33,489 nt of DNA from Ruminococcus sp. AM22-13 (GCF_003471165.1 NZ_QRIL01000036.1:1-33489), one strand, 5' to 3'; positions 1 through 7,813 are shown, numbered from the stretch's first letter. Translations and numbers: made by a program. Notes: generated by a model from the letters alone, not told the origin.

Positions 1-2
1 CT

Positions 3-347
3 CCCACTTCAAAATCTGTAAGATTTAAGTGGCGAGAGCATGTCACAGAAGCTATTCGTCTGGCAAAGCCCAATATCGAACTGAGTGCCGAAAAGACAAC
101 CGCAATGTTGTATACACTGGCTGATAAATTCTTAGATAAGGCTGAGTTAGACGAAATTAAGGAGGTAATCAGAATGACCAGACTTGGACAGATGTTAATG
201 GATGAGGGAATGGAACTTAAAGAAACCGACTCCATTAAAAAACTTATGAAAAATATGAACTGGACCATTGACCAGGCAATGAACGCTTTGGAAGTTCCTG
301 AAGATAAACGTGAAAAATACCGCAAGACAATCACCCCTGACAATTGA
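3..347 (+). CDS. C-terminal fragment of an Rpn-type (PD-(D/E)XK) nuclease/transposase-like protein
   Basis: The reading frame is open from the first complete codon at base 3, so this is the 3' end of a gene that starts left of the window; the internal ATG at 105 is not a credible start. The visible 114 residues are a charged, helical tail with the motif MLMDEGMELKE and the ending YRKTITPDN. This resembles the C-terminal region of Rpn family recombination-promoting nucleases, which are abundant in Lachnospiraceae. The catalytic PD-(D/E)XK core would lie upstream and cannot be inspected. A strong hairpin terminator follows 10 bases after the stop. A second, degenerate copy of the same tail and terminator occurs at 2376-2512. 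The family call rests on tail similarity only. Confidence 0.55.
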   Translation, partial: PTSKSVRFKWREHVTEAIRLAKPNIELSAEKTTAMLYTLADKFLDKAELDEIKEVIRMTRLGQMLMDEGMELKETDSIKKLMKNMNWTIDQAMNALEVPEDKREKYRKTITPDN

Positions 348-357
348 CGGATAAAAG

Positions 358-401
358 TACCGCCATATTGACTTCTTATAGGGCAATATGGCGGTATTTT
401 T
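358..401. terminator. Bidirectional rho-independent terminator
   Basis: A perfect 13-bp stem (TACCGCCATATTG at 358-370 with its complement at 384-396) has a 13-base loop and is followed by five T on the plus strand. An A-rich stretch lies on the other side, so it can also end the convergent anti-sigma transcript. It separates the convergent Rpn fragment and DUF4179 gene. A near-identical stem occurs at 2463-2502. Confidence 0.85.
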
Positions 402-1531
402 CATCTTATCTGTATTGTCAAATTGTCTCCTATTGGTATTGCTGAATCTATAGGGCTTTCGCCTCCATCATATACATAGGTTGTGGATTCTTCGTAGATA
501 TCATCAGAGGGATCCTTATCCATTTTTTCTTCAGACACCTGATGCGCTGTGTCGTTTTTTACTTCATATAACTGTAATGTGATTGTGTTTGCTTCCGGGG
601 AGATTTCTTCATATCCGGGATATAGATCTATCGTTTGCCGGAACATAGTTTCCTGACCATTTCTTCCTGTTTCCTGATAGCAGATTTTGTTTCCCTGATT
701 GTCCGTTCCAATCAGATAATAATCGCTGTCAATATATACTGTTCCATGATACATTCCGTAAATTGTACTTTCGAATGGATTCCATCTGAATTCTGTGAGG
801 TTCAGGACATTGGAATCCATTTTAATATTCTGATTCAGATTTAAATCCACAGTGTTTTTCTCCAGCTCTTCTTTTGATGTCGCAAGTTTAAATGTATAAG
901 GTTCTGTATCAGCTTGTATTTTCTGAACATTTTCCCATGTATCAGCATCGTCCATTGCAATCGGCCAGACTTTGAACTCTATGTTTACAGTTCCCTCAGT
1001 GTTAACTTCTTCTCCGATTGTGAAATCTTCCACTGTTATTGGATTTTCTGAGAAAGCATTAACTGTTCTTTGGCCTAAGCCCTGCTGAATTTCCTGACCG
1101 TTAATGCATACTTCTGTATATAAAAGTTTATCTTCCACCGCATCCTTCATATCTGCGTCTGAATCTTCGCTGTCGGAATACGCAATCCATAAATTTTTGC
1201 TGTCCATCACAATCTCATTTAATGTTATGGTGATTCCATCTCTTGAAATACTTTTTCCTATAACATTTGTATAAGAATCGGTATCACCGTTCTTAATTCC
1301 CAATGCCTGTCCGATCCATGAAGTTACTCTCTGTAATGCTGCTTTTACATCTTCCTGATATCTTAATGTGCATCCAACCATAATAAGCAATATGATCCCG
1401 GCGACTGCTGTTTTCCAACTCCTTTGTATATGGAAAAAACGATGCTGTTTTTTCCATGGTCTGGAAGCTTCGTAAATATATTTATCATCCAGATCACCAA
1501 TCAGTTCTAATGTCTTAAATCCTTTTTCCAT
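401..1531 (-). CDS. DUF4179-type membrane protein, probable anti-sigma factor
   Basis: This 376-residue protein has a short cytoplasmic N-terminus, one membrane segment at about residues 40-54 (AVAGIILLIMVGC) and a large extracytoplasmic beta-rich domain of about 300 residues. That layout matches DUF4179 proteins, usually encoded directly after an ECF-like sigma factor in Lachnospiraceae and thought to act as its membrane anti-sigma partner. The motif GITITLNEIVMDSKNLWIAYS at about residues 98-118 is typical of the family. The start overlaps the end of the sigma gene by 17 bases, indicating translational coupling. The N-terminal region before the membrane helix would be the sigma-binding part; I do not see a zinc-binding anti-sigma motif. 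The stop lies against a shared terminator. The signal sensed cannot be inferred. Confidence 0.75.
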   Translation of the reverse strand: MEKGFKTLELIGDLDDKYIYEASRPWKKQHRFFHIQRSWKTAVAGIILLIMVGCTLRYQEDVKAALQRVTSWIGQALGIKNGDTDSYTNVIGKSISRDGITITLNEIVMDSKNLWIAYSDSEDSDADMKDAVEDKLLYTEVCINGQEIQQGLGQRTVNAFSENPITVEDFTIGEEVNTEGTVNIEFKVWPIAMDDADTWENVQKIQADTEPYTFKLATSKEELEKNTVDLNLNQNIKMDSNVLNLTEFRWNPFESTIYGMYHGTVYIDSDYYLIGTDNQGNKICYQETGRNGQETMFRQTIDLYPGYEEISPEANTITLQLYEVKNDTAHQVSEEKMDKDPSDDIYEESTTYVYDGGESPIDSAIPIGDNLTIQIR

Positions 1532-2081
1532 ATAAATGTTTCACCCTTTCCCATAGTTTCTTTCTGCTTCGATAGAGACTGGATTTGATTCTGCTTTCTG
1601 AAATTCCATGACGGGCTGAAATTTCGCTGATGCTGTCCATATACCAGTAGCGTCGTATAAAAATGTCACAATCACCTTTTTTCAGGGATTCCAGGAATTT
1701 TTCAAGGATTTCCAGAATCTCTTTTCTCTGGATTTCATCATTCAAAGAATATGCTGTTACATCCTCTATCTCTTCCAGTTCTTTGCATAATTCTAATATG
1801 TGCTCTGTTGACCGTTTTGCAGCTTTTTTCCTGCGAAAACAGTCAATTGCCAGGTTTCGGGTTATTTTTCCAAGAAAAGCAGACAGAATTGCCGGTTTTC
1901 TGGGTGGTATGGAGTTCCATGTGGCTAGCCATGTATCATTGACGCATTCATCGGAGTCTTCCTTATCATACAGAACATTCCAGGCAATACTGAAGCAGTA
2001 CTTGCTATACTTTTCTTCGGTCGCCTGTATGGCTTTTTCTGATCTGTCAAAATACAGATTGATAATTACTGTATCTTCCAC
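1515..2081 (-). CDS. Sigma-70 family (ECF-like) RNA polymerase sigma factor
   Basis: The protein has about 188 residues with sigma region 2 in the first half (ECVNDTWLATWNSIPP, then FLGKITRNLAIDCFRRKKA for promoter -10 recognition) and a region 4 helix-turn-helix near the C-terminus (SISEISARHGISESRIKSSLYRSRKKL). It would direct RNA polymerase to a small set of promoters, probably including its own. I chose the GTG at 2081 because GAGGTG lies six bases upstream and family members begin with M-E-D; a GTG at 2090 is possible but sits on that ribosome binding site. The downstream gene encodes a DUF4179 protein overlapping by 17 bases, the usual sigma/anti-sigma arrangement. No extended C-terminal signalling domain is present. 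Confidence 0.85.
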   Translation of the reverse strand: MEDTVIINLYFDRSEKAIQATEEKYSKYCFSIAWNVLYDKEDSDECVNDTWLATWNSIPPRKPAILSAFLGKITRNLAIDCFRRKKAAKRSTEHILELCKELEEIEDVTAYSLNDEIQRKEILEILEKFLESLKKGDCDIFIRRYWYMDSISEISARHGISESRIKSSLYRSRKKLWERVKHLYGKRI

Positions 2082-2294
2082 TTTTTTCACCTCACGTTTC
2101 TTTTATTTTGCCTTCATAAGATAAGACGGATTTTGGATGGTAAAGTTGCAGTTTTAATAAAATAATTTCCTTTTTTCAGAGTAAATAATACACTGTCGAA
2201 AAGTCAACCTGTCTTTTCAAAATTTCGACTGGAGAAATGAAGTATATTCTGATAAAATAGGCATATAAAGGAGGACAAGCGGAAATCCTTACAA

Positions 2295-2453
2295 ATGATA
2301 AAAGCAAAAAGAACAGCCGAAGACATTTTCAAGGCACGAATGAGGACTATACTTAACGAATACGGGAATACCTAACCGATTTATCTGAAAGACAAAAATG
2401 CAGATGAAGTATTCCGGAAATTATACCGTCAGTCAATTACTCCAAATAGTTAA
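2295..2453 (+). pseudogene. Degenerate remnant ending like the Rpn tail
   Basis: A ribosome-binding-like AAAGGAGG at about 2268 precedes a 26-codon ORF (MIKAKRTAEDIFKARM..., stop at 2373-2375). In the same frame the sequence continues without interruption as a short segment ending YRQSITPNS, stop at 2451. That ending, the following ACGGATAAA and the terminator stem match the end of the Rpn fragment at 300-396 (YRKTITPDN). The segment therefore looks like a deleted and interrupted paralogue of the same family. The rest of the 2082-2294 stretch shows only AT-rich sequence with plausible promoter elements for the minus-strand sigma gene. Confidence 0.4.
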
Positions 2454-2462
2454 CGGATAAAG

Positions 2463-2512
2463 ATACCGCCATATTGACTTATCACAATCAATATGGCGGT
2501 ATTTTTTTTAAT
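2463..2512. terminator. Rho-independent terminator, second copy
   Basis: A perfect 15-bp stem (ATACCGCCATATTGA at 2463-2477 and its complement at 2488-2502) has a 10-base loop and is followed by a run of eight or more T on the plus strand. It also lies just beyond the stop of the minus-strand SEDS gene at 2530 and may terminate that transcript through the A-rich left flank. The stem sequence is the same as in the terminator at 358-396. Confidence 0.85.
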
Positions 2513-2529
2513 ACAGTTTTTTACATTTT

Positions 2530-4062
2530 CTATCTGTTCATTTCATTATACTGCACGATTCTTCTTATATTTCCAACCAGAAGCAATGTCAGTACAATGG
2601 TTACGATTTTAAACGGAATATTCATATAACTCTTACACAAATCCCAATATATGGCAACGCACATAACAACAACAGTGCCTCCTGTCCATATGCACATGGA
2701 CATTTTTGAGACATACAGGGCTTTTCTCGCTTTGGTTTTATCAAATTTAAAACCTATTTTCAGATGCCGTGGATAGATATTTTTATATCTGTATGTACTC
2801 AGCACAATCCCCATCAGTCCATAGGAAACTATAATGCAGCTTCCTCCTGCTGATAAAAAGGGAAGAAATGTTACTGATTGTGGAAATATACCCAGATTTT
2901 CCAGGATATTTATAAAAAAGTTTATAAGAAATACGATTCCGCATCCACATCCCATCATCATTCCAAGCTGATTCTTCTGTCTCATGGCAGTATTAAAAAC
3001 TGCAAAAATCAAAACTGCCAGAACACAGCATAAAAGTATGGCTGCAATTGTTCCATATACAGATGACAGATAAGTCAAAATATAATCCGCATTAAAAGCC
3101 GGTAGATTTCCCATTACATCTGACCCACTTTTCCCTATCCATTTATTCTGCTGCCAGAATGAATGCAACATTTCGGTGAAATAATCCTCTTCTCCACCAC
3201 CTGAAAAAATGGCCTGTAAACGTGCAATCTGATATTCTGTCAGGCTGCTGCTCAGATACCTGATCAGAAAAGCTGCCACAGGCATAGCCAGAAAACCAGC
3301 CCAGATTCCGCAGATGGCTTTCTTTTTTCTCACAGTAAACCAGTTCTTTTGAATTGCGATTGTCAGCATAACCAGCATAGATACCAACATCACACAAGCC
3401 GTCATAAGCGCAGGCATGGCATAGACCAATATAACCGGTGCAATCATCCATATGATTGCTCTCATCAAGCCCTTATATCCCCAGCCGTGATATTTATACA
3501 AAATTGCTCCATATATGGGAATATAAAACAGCATCAGAATCGGCATGGATATCCCTCTTACTCCTGGCAGCACAATGAAACATCTTGCCCCATTTAACTG
3601 ATAGCCACCCAACAAAGTAACCAGACAGGCAAACAGTAAAATGACAGCAATTATTTTCGAAAATCTTGCCAGTACAGTGTAATCCAGAAGATATAAAATC
3701 ATCATAACTGCAAGTCCGATCACAACATGAAACACATATCTGTCCGAACCGGCTGTAGCGTTTTCACTGATTTTTCCGGCAATCCCTGCATGTATCAAAA
3801 CGCCTGCAATGCTGATAAGAATGATTATTCCAAGTAGTTTCCATGCAACCTGAGGTCTGTGGACACTGTCAAGCGAGATTCCTGTTTCCACAGGATCTCC
3901 CATATCCCGGACAGCTTCCCTCTCTGCCTGTTCACGATCCATGCCTGCTTGCATATTTGCTTCCATCTGATCTTCTATATGATCCTGAAATTCCTTTTTT
4001 ACATAAGGCCGCGCTTTCTTACAGCGAATCTGTTCCAGTAATGTTTTCAGATATTCGTCCAT
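2530..4062 (-). CDS. SEDS (FtsW/RodA/SpoVE-like) membrane protein with N-terminal helical prefix domain
   Basis: This 510-residue protein starts with a soluble helical domain (about 1-65: VKKEFQDHIEDQM, REAVRDMGDP) of the permease-prefix/HAAS type. About ten membrane helices follow. SEDS hallmarks are visible: NGAR at 157-160 followed by a Pro-rich loop, YQIARLQAIF at 277-286, NADYIL with Asp326 where SEDS glycosyltransferases carry their conserved extracellular Asp, N-rich NFFINILENLGIFP at 381-394, and LPFLSAGGSCI at 400-410. SEDS proteins polymerise lipid II glycan with a partner penicillin-binding protein; none is encoded here. A further hydrophobic pair follows the SEDS core (about 455-500). 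The gene starts three bases after the padR stop, with its own GGAGGTG site. It is likely a PadR-controlled envelope-stress function rather than the housekeeping FtsW or RodA; the role is inference. Confidence 0.75.
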   Translation of the reverse strand: MDEYLKTLLEQIRCKKARPYVKKEFQDHIEDQMEANMQAGMDREQAEREAVRDMGDPVETGISLDSVHRPQVAWKLLGIIILISIAGVLIHAGIAGKISENATAGSDRYVFHVVIGLAVMMILYLLDYTVLARFSKIIAVILLFACLVTLLGGYQLNGARCFIVLPGVRGISMPILMLFYIPIYGAILYKYHGWGYKGLMRAIIWMIAPVILVYAMPALMTACVMLVSMLVMLTIAIQKNWFTVRKKKAICGIWAGFLAMPVAAFLIRYLSSSLTEYQIARLQAIFSGGGEEDYFTEMLHSFWQQNKWIGKSGSDVMGNLPAFNADYILTYLSSVYGTIAAILLCCVLAVLIFAVFNTAMRQKNQLGMMMGCGCGIVFLINFFINILENLGIFPQSVTFLPFLSAGGSCIIVSYGLMGIVLSTYRYKNIYPRHLKIGFKFDKTKARKALYVSKMSMCIWTGGTVVVMCVAIYWDLCKSYMNIPFKIVTIVLTLLLVGNIRRIVQYNEMNR

Positions 4063-4065
4063 AGA

Positions 4066-4395
4066 TTACACCTCCATTACAAGCACGTTGGTCACTGCTG
4101 CAGAATACTCTTTCCATTCTTCTACTTTCTTTTCCAGAAATCCCCTTCCCTGCCTGGTCAGGCTGTAATACTTTCTGGTCTTTCCGGCTGCCTCCTGTTC
4201 GTATACTGTCAGAAATCCTTTATCCTCCAGACTGTGCAGTAACGGATACAGAGTTCCTGCTTTCAGTTCAAACACGTTCTGAGATTTCTGCCGCAGGGTA
4301 TCGATCATCTCATATCCATACATGTCCTTTTCTGACAGCAATTTCAGTATAAGCATTGTCATACTCCCGGAAACCAGTGATTTTTCAATAGCCAT
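4066..4395 (-). CDS. PadR family transcriptional regulator
   Basis: The protein of about 109 residues has the PadR winged helix: LVSGSMTMLILKLLSEKDMYGYEMIDTL, then FELKAGTLYPLLHSLEDKGFL and the wing RKYYSLTRQG. A C-terminal helix serves for dimerisation. The ATG at 4395 is preceded by AGGAGGTGG at five bases, better than the upstream GTG. It is the first gene of a two-gene operon with the SEDS protein; PadR proteins commonly repress their own operon in response to drugs or envelope stress. A direct repeat overlapping the promoter region (4419-4445) is a candidate operator. Confidence 0.9.
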   Translation of the reverse strand: MAIEKSLVSGSMTMLILKLLSEKDMYGYEMIDTLRQKSQNVFELKAGTLYPLLHSLEDKGFLTVYEQEAAGKTRKYYSLTRQGRGFLEKKVEEWKEYSAAVTNVLVMEV

Positions 4396-4418
4396 AGTAT
4401 CCACCTCCTATTATATAA

Positions 4419-4445
4419 GTCGTCTATATATCGGTCATCTATATA
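4419..4445 (-). promoter_or_regulatory. Candidate PadR operator, tandem 12-bp repeat
   Basis: Two near-identical 12-bp units (GTCGTCTATATA at 4419-4430 and GTCATCTATATA at 4434-4445, plus-strand reading) are spaced 15 bases centre to centre directly upstream of padR. AT-rich TATATAAT-like -10 candidates overlap. PadR proteins bind repeats of this kind at their own promoters, so autoregulation is likely, but binding is inferred. Confidence 0.5.
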
Positions 4446-4570
4446 ATATAAGAACCTGTATACTATGTCAACTGTTTCTGGGATAATTTTGATTTAAATT
4501 TCTCTACTGGTAGCTACATACTTTTTCCGGACAGAAAAACCTATACAAGAGAATATAATGATTTCGTAAT

Positions 4571-5629
4571 TTAAGACACTCCAAAGTTACTACCCTTCTC
4601 TGCTAATAATTTTTTCCAGGGTTCATACTCTCTCATATAATCAAAGTCTTCCTCATTTATGAAACCTTCCAACAATTCTTTTTTCATTTCTTCAGTATAT
4701 GGATTTTCGACTTCCCCGAATTTCATATGTTTGTATAATCTGGATTTTTGAAAATCACATACGGTATCCATATTTTCCAGCAATTGCTTTGCCAGCTGAA
4801 AAGTGCCTTTTACATTTTTCTCGGCAGTTACAATATTCAGCATTGCTGCACATTCATTATAACTTCCCATTTCCAGAACATTGGCTAATGTACACACTTT
4901 TTCTGCCAGAAATCTTGCATATCCGAGGTCATTTTCTTCAAGAGCTTCTGTTATCATTATTCCAAAAGCCAGATTTAAGGTGGTATACTCTGAAAAAATT
5001 ACATTTTCCAACTTTTCATATGCCTCTTCGGTATTCCCTTGTTTCATATATAATCGTCCCAAGTATAGTCTTTTTGCAGGATCATAGTCAGAAAAATAGT
5101 TCAGATATTTCTCAGCCATTACATAATTTTCTTTTCTTAAATAAAAGCTAAACAGAGAATCGGCAGCATGGTGCTGGATTTTTTCATCTTCGTCATTCAG
5201 TGCCATTTCGTACCAGGAATTAATCTGATTATCATACTTATCGGGATTTTCACACATCCCAATAATCCTTCGTGAATCCAGCATCACCGCCATCTGCCAG
5301 ATTAGCATATTACAGTTTGGATATTTGTTTATGATATTTACTGCCCATTGATAGGTTTTTTCATAACCTTCTTCGGAAAACATTTTCTCCATTTTCTGAA
5401 TAAGTTTTGTAATTTCAATGTCTGTCAGATTCTGGTGAAAAGACAACAGCGTATCAAGGGAAATATTCAATAATCTCGCAATAGGAGCCAGCAATTCAAT
5501 ATCAGGATTAGAGTTCCCATTTTCCCATTTATTCACTGCCGGAGTAGTTACTCCCAGCCTGTTTGCCATTTCTTCCTGAGTGTAACCTAATTCTTTTCTA
5601 TATTTTTTTATCACGCTTCCAATATTCAT
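4571..5629 (-). CDS. XRE family regulator with C-terminal helical (TPR-like) repeat domain
   Basis: From the ATG at 5629 the protein has about 352 residues. This start is supported by AGGAGAGAATTAGG just upstream; the 22 residues of the longer frame lack a site. Residues 1-60 are a Cro/CI helix-turn-helix (IGSVIKKYRKELGYTQEEMA, then TTPAVNKWENGNSNPD). The rest is a series of helix pairs rich in Tyr, Leu and Ala (for example YLGRLYMKQGNTEEAYEKLENV), typical of TPR-like sensor domains that bind peptides or proteins. It is a single-gene transcription unit. Targets and ligand are unknown. Confidence 0.8.
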   Translation of the reverse strand: MNIGSVIKKYRKELGYTQEEMANRLGVTTPAVNKWENGNSNPDIELLAPIARLLNISLDTLLSFHQNLTDIEITKLIQKMEKMFSEEGYEKTYQWAVNIINKYPNCNMLIWQMAVMLDSRRIIGMCENPDKYDNQINSWYEMALNDEDEKIQHHAADSLFSFYLRKENYVMAEKYLNYFSDYDPAKRLYLGRLYMKQGNTEEAYEKLENVIFSEYTTLNLAFGIMITEALEENDLGYARFLAEKVCTLANVLEMGSYNECAAMLNIVTAEKNVKGTFQLAKQLLENMDTVCDFQKSRLYKHMKFGEVENPYTEEMKKELLEGFINEEDFDYMREYEPWKKLLAEKGSNFGVS

Positions 5630-5775
5630 CCTAATTCTCTCCTGATTGAAATTCCAAAAGCTTTTGTAATTAAATCGTATCAGGATTGGCAACAAAGTAC
5701 AATTGAATTGTTGTTAAATATTTTTCATATTTTTTAACTGCTAAGAAAAATCAAACGGATATTTGTAATCAACTA

Positions 5776-5810
5776 CACAAAAAGAGAGAGGGGTCTCGCA
5801 CCCTCTCCCA
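5776..5810 (-). terminator. Terminator after the YgiT-type gene
   Basis: Read on the minus strand, GAGAGGG (5807-5801) pairs with CCCTCTC (5792-5786) and is followed by TCTTTTTG. It lies about 80 bases beyond the stop at 5889 and would end the leftward transcript. Confidence 0.6.
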
Positions 5811-5888
5811 ATCAACGACTGTAATCTGATCACTGATTGATACTATACGGTGTTTTCAGAAGAACTACCTATATAATATCAGAAATTA

Positions 5889-6122
5889 TCAAGCCACTTG
5901 CGGGTAATCAATAACCGCAATTTCCTGCATCAGTTTCTTTGCCATATTTACAATTGTCTCAAGTCGTTCAGCGACTTCGTCAGTATAATATTTTTCCCCA
6001 CACTGCTCACATTCAAGGCATGGAACATTCTTGATTACAATAATGCAATTTTTATAATTTACGACGTGTGTTGTTGTACTATTTACGTTTGTACTATTTT
6101 TGCAATACATACACCTATCCAT
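5889..6122 (-). CDS. YgiT/MqsA-type zinc-finger protein, possible orphan antitoxin
   Basis: The 77-residue protein has two CxxC pairs (CMYC near the N-terminus and CLECEQCGEKYY at about residues 35-46) forming the YgiT-type zinc ribbon. It ends in a short helical region, EVAERLETIVNMAKKL. In MqsRA-like toxin-antitoxin systems this domain is the antitoxin N-terminus and a C-terminal DNA-binding helix-turn-helix follows; that domain is absent here, which is the common short form in Clostridia, often next to a DUF4258 toxin. No such toxin is present on either side: upstream is a U32-like protein. It may be a solitary antitoxin remnant. The ATG at 6122 is preceded by AAAGAGG at only two bases. 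Confidence 0.65.
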   Translation of the reverse strand: MDRCMYCKNSTNVNSTTTHVVNYKNCIIVIKNVPCLECEQCGEKYYTDEVAERLETIVNMAKKLMQEIAVIDYPQVA

Positions 6123-6162
6123 CACCTCTTTCTTCGAGTCTTTAAATCATTTTCAAATTCTC

Positions 6163-7062
6163 TCAAAACAGATCCAGCATACTGTCCAGATAGATTTTTT
6201 CTCTGACATGTATCTGGTATTCCGGTCTGGTCATGTAATAGAGCAGAAATTCCAGTATCAGGGCGCTGCCGAGTCCTCTGCCCTCTATTTTAAAATTTGA
6301 AAATCCCATTGGCAGATAGATATCCCGGATATCATCGATTCCAATAAATCCCGGATTCTCCATAGCTTTTGAAAAAAGATAGCCCCTCTCTCCCTCCGGT
6401 GCCTTGCAGTGATGCTCCGGGCAGTTTTCGCCCAGATTTTTACGGCTGACCGTTTCATAGCAGGCTTTTCTGTCCCTGCAGCCGAACCAACAGCATTCAT
6501 TGCAGAGAAATTCTACTTTGTCCTTCTCAGACTGAGACAATGTATTTAACTTATCAAAAGCCTTGTTTAGCCGGAAATCCGGCACAACATAACGGAAATC
6601 TTTTCTCCGGATTTCTTCTTCAAACTGTGTAAAATCTGTCAGAACCTTGGTAGTGGAGGAAACAAAATAGAGTCCCGGATACTGCTCCTTAAGATATTCC
6701 AAAAGCAGTTCTGAATAAATGATCACGCCGTTTTGCGGTTCTCTGTTTCTCTCAAACAACCGGCACAGCGCATTGCATTTTCTGTCTGAAAGGTGCTCCT
6801 GGCGAAGCAGGGAATTGCTGAAAGTCAGCCGGGCAGAAATCCCATATTCCTTCATTAGTTCAAGAACCTCCTCCGGATCATTCTCTCCGAAGCCTGCCCT
6901 GCCTCCACCCCAGATACAGTCTGCCGGAGCACCATATATGGAGCCAATTTCACACCAGTCGTAAAAATATTCCCTGTGTTCCCGGAATAAAGGCAGGAAC
7001 ATCCGGTACAGCTCATAAAACTCAAACAGCCCGGGCAGGTGAAAATATGCTTTCTCCTTCAT
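6163..7062 (-). CDS. U32-peptidase-like, cysteine-rich protein
   Basis: This 299-residue protein carries the U32-like motif FKIEGR near the C-terminus (GFSNFKIEGRGLGSALILEF, about residues 255-274). A cysteine cluster lies in the second half (CNECCWFGCRDRKAC, then CPEHHC) that could bind iron-sulfur or zinc. The N-terminal half (GAPADCIWGGGRAGFG, LMKEYGISARLTFSN) fits a TIM-barrel-like fold as in U32 proteins. U32 members take part in tRNA or ubiquinone hydroxylation or collagenase-like activity; the specific reaction cannot be named. The ATG overlaps the stop of the upstream coiled-coil gene (TAATG), so the two are translationally coupled. The YgiT-type gene follows 40 bases later. Confidence 0.5.
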   Translation of the reverse strand: MKEKAYFHLPGLFEFYELYRMFLPLFREHREYFYDWCEIGSIYGAPADCIWGGGRAGFGENDPEEVLELMKEYGISARLTFSNSLLRQEHLSDRKCNALCRLFERNREPQNGVIIYSELLLEYLKEQYPGLYFVSSTTKVLTDFTQFEEEIRRKDFRYVVPDFRLNKAFDKLNTLSQSEKDKVEFLCNECCWFGCRDRKACYETVSRKNLGENCPEHHCKAPEGERGYLFSKAMENPGFIGIDDIRDIYLPMGFSNFKIEGRGLGSALILEFLLYYMTRPEYQIHVREKIYLDSMLDLF

Positions 7063-7277
7063 TAACTTTCCAGCACATCCTCTATGGTTTCCGAAGCATC
7101 CTCAAGAGCGTCCAGGGCTTCGATCAGTTCATCTGCTTTTCCAGTGTGTGTCTCCTCTTCCTCATACTCATCAATCAGTGCTGTCAGCTGATCTTTTATT
7201 TCTTCCAGACCTTCATAGATTTCCTTTAATTTTTCTTCCCGTTCCATTACGGATGAAAGCTTTACAACTTTAGACAT
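7062..7277 (-). CDS. Small acidic coiled-coil protein, unrecognised
   Basis: The 71-residue protein is strongly acidic and helical throughout, with heptad-like Leu and Ile (LKEIYEGLEEIKDQLTALID, then ELIEALDALEDASETIEDVL). It has no membrane segment or Cys. AGGTTATTAGCA before the ATG gives a usable ribosome binding site. Its stop codon shares a base with the start of the U32-like gene, so the two proteins are probably made together, perhaps as partners. I do not recognise a family with confidence. Confidence 0.65.
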   Translation of the reverse strand: MSKVVKLSSVMEREEKLKEIYEGLEEIKDQLTALIDEYEEEETHTGKADELIEALDALEDASETIEDVLES

Positions 7278-7420
7278 TGCTAATAACCTCCCATATGCAT
7301 TTTCTTTAGGAAAAATTATAACACTGCCCTCTTTTTATGTCTATATGATCCTGGAGCGTGTTTGAATAACTGCGCATCGCATTCTCGTTACTTTAGTGAT
7401 GAGTTAGACGCGCAAATTTT

Positions 7421-7600
7421 TTACTCAAAGAAAGAACGCACGTTTACGGGTCTTCCCTTATCCGAACAATTGGCTAACAAGCCAGAAAAATCTAATTCCT
7501 CCATCACTTTTTTAGGGTATAGACTGGATCGTCGTTAGGTAAACTCAATTCGAAGAAACTAAAGTTAATTTTCAGTTGCCCTAATTCAAAAAAATCATTA
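7421..7600 (-). pseudogene. IS1182-like transposase N-terminal remnant
   Basis: Reading leftwards from about 7590, one frame gives FELGQLKINFSFFELSLPN followed by DDPVYTLKK, then a stop. In the next frame the homology continues as VMEELDFSGLLANCSDKGRP followed by VNVRSFFE, then a stop at 7421. The DDPV...VMEELDFSGL...KGRP pattern is that of the N-terminus of IS1182-family transposases. The break lies at an A6 run, so it is a frameshift. The catalytic domain is missing. The rest of 7278-7837 holds hairpins (7648-7682, 7695-7733, 7765-7813) and no other gene that I can support. Confidence 0.6.
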
Positions 7601-7647
7601 TAATAATTATTGGTTAGCACAGTTACATTATAACATATAACGGAGAG

Positions 7648-7682
7648 AAAGATGGTTGTCGTTAGCCATCTTTTTTTCTTTT
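7648..7682 (+). terminator. Hairpin with T-run
   Basis: AAAGATGG (7648-7655) pairs with CCATCTTT (7666-7673) across a 10-base loop, followed by a long T-rich stretch on the plus strand. No plus-strand gene leads into it; it may belong to the decayed insertion sequence next to it. Confidence 0.55.
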
Positions 7683-7694
7683 TTCAGATAAATT

Positions 7695-7733
7695 CAGGGA
7701 GGGTATGACTCGTTGTAAGTCATGCCCTCCCTG
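7695..7733. repeat. 16-bp inverted repeat (stem-loop)
   Basis: CAGGGAGGGTATGACT (7695-7710) pairs with the complementary arm at 7718-7733 with a single G-T wobble and a seven-base loop. There is no following T-run on either strand, so a plain terminator is less likely; it could be an insertion-sequence end or RNA structure. Confidence 0.6.
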
Positions 7734-7764
7734 TTTCGGAACTATCTATTTCCCGACGCCCCAT

Positions 7765-7813
7765 AAAAATACCGCTACATCATAGCTTTATTCATGTTTG
7801 CAACGGTATTTTT
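7765..7813 (-). terminator. Terminator of the MATE gene
   Basis: AAAAATACCG (7765-7774) pairs with CGGTATTTTT (7804-7813) with a long loop. It lies 25 bases past the MATE stop on the minus strand and has the A/T flanks of a bidirectional terminator. Confidence 0.6.

Noticed and set aside
1663..2124. Plus-strand 153-codon frame opposite the sigma factor
   Set aside because: The minus strand encodes a clear sigma factor with regions 2 and 4; the opposite frame is Ser/Phe-rich shadow sequence.
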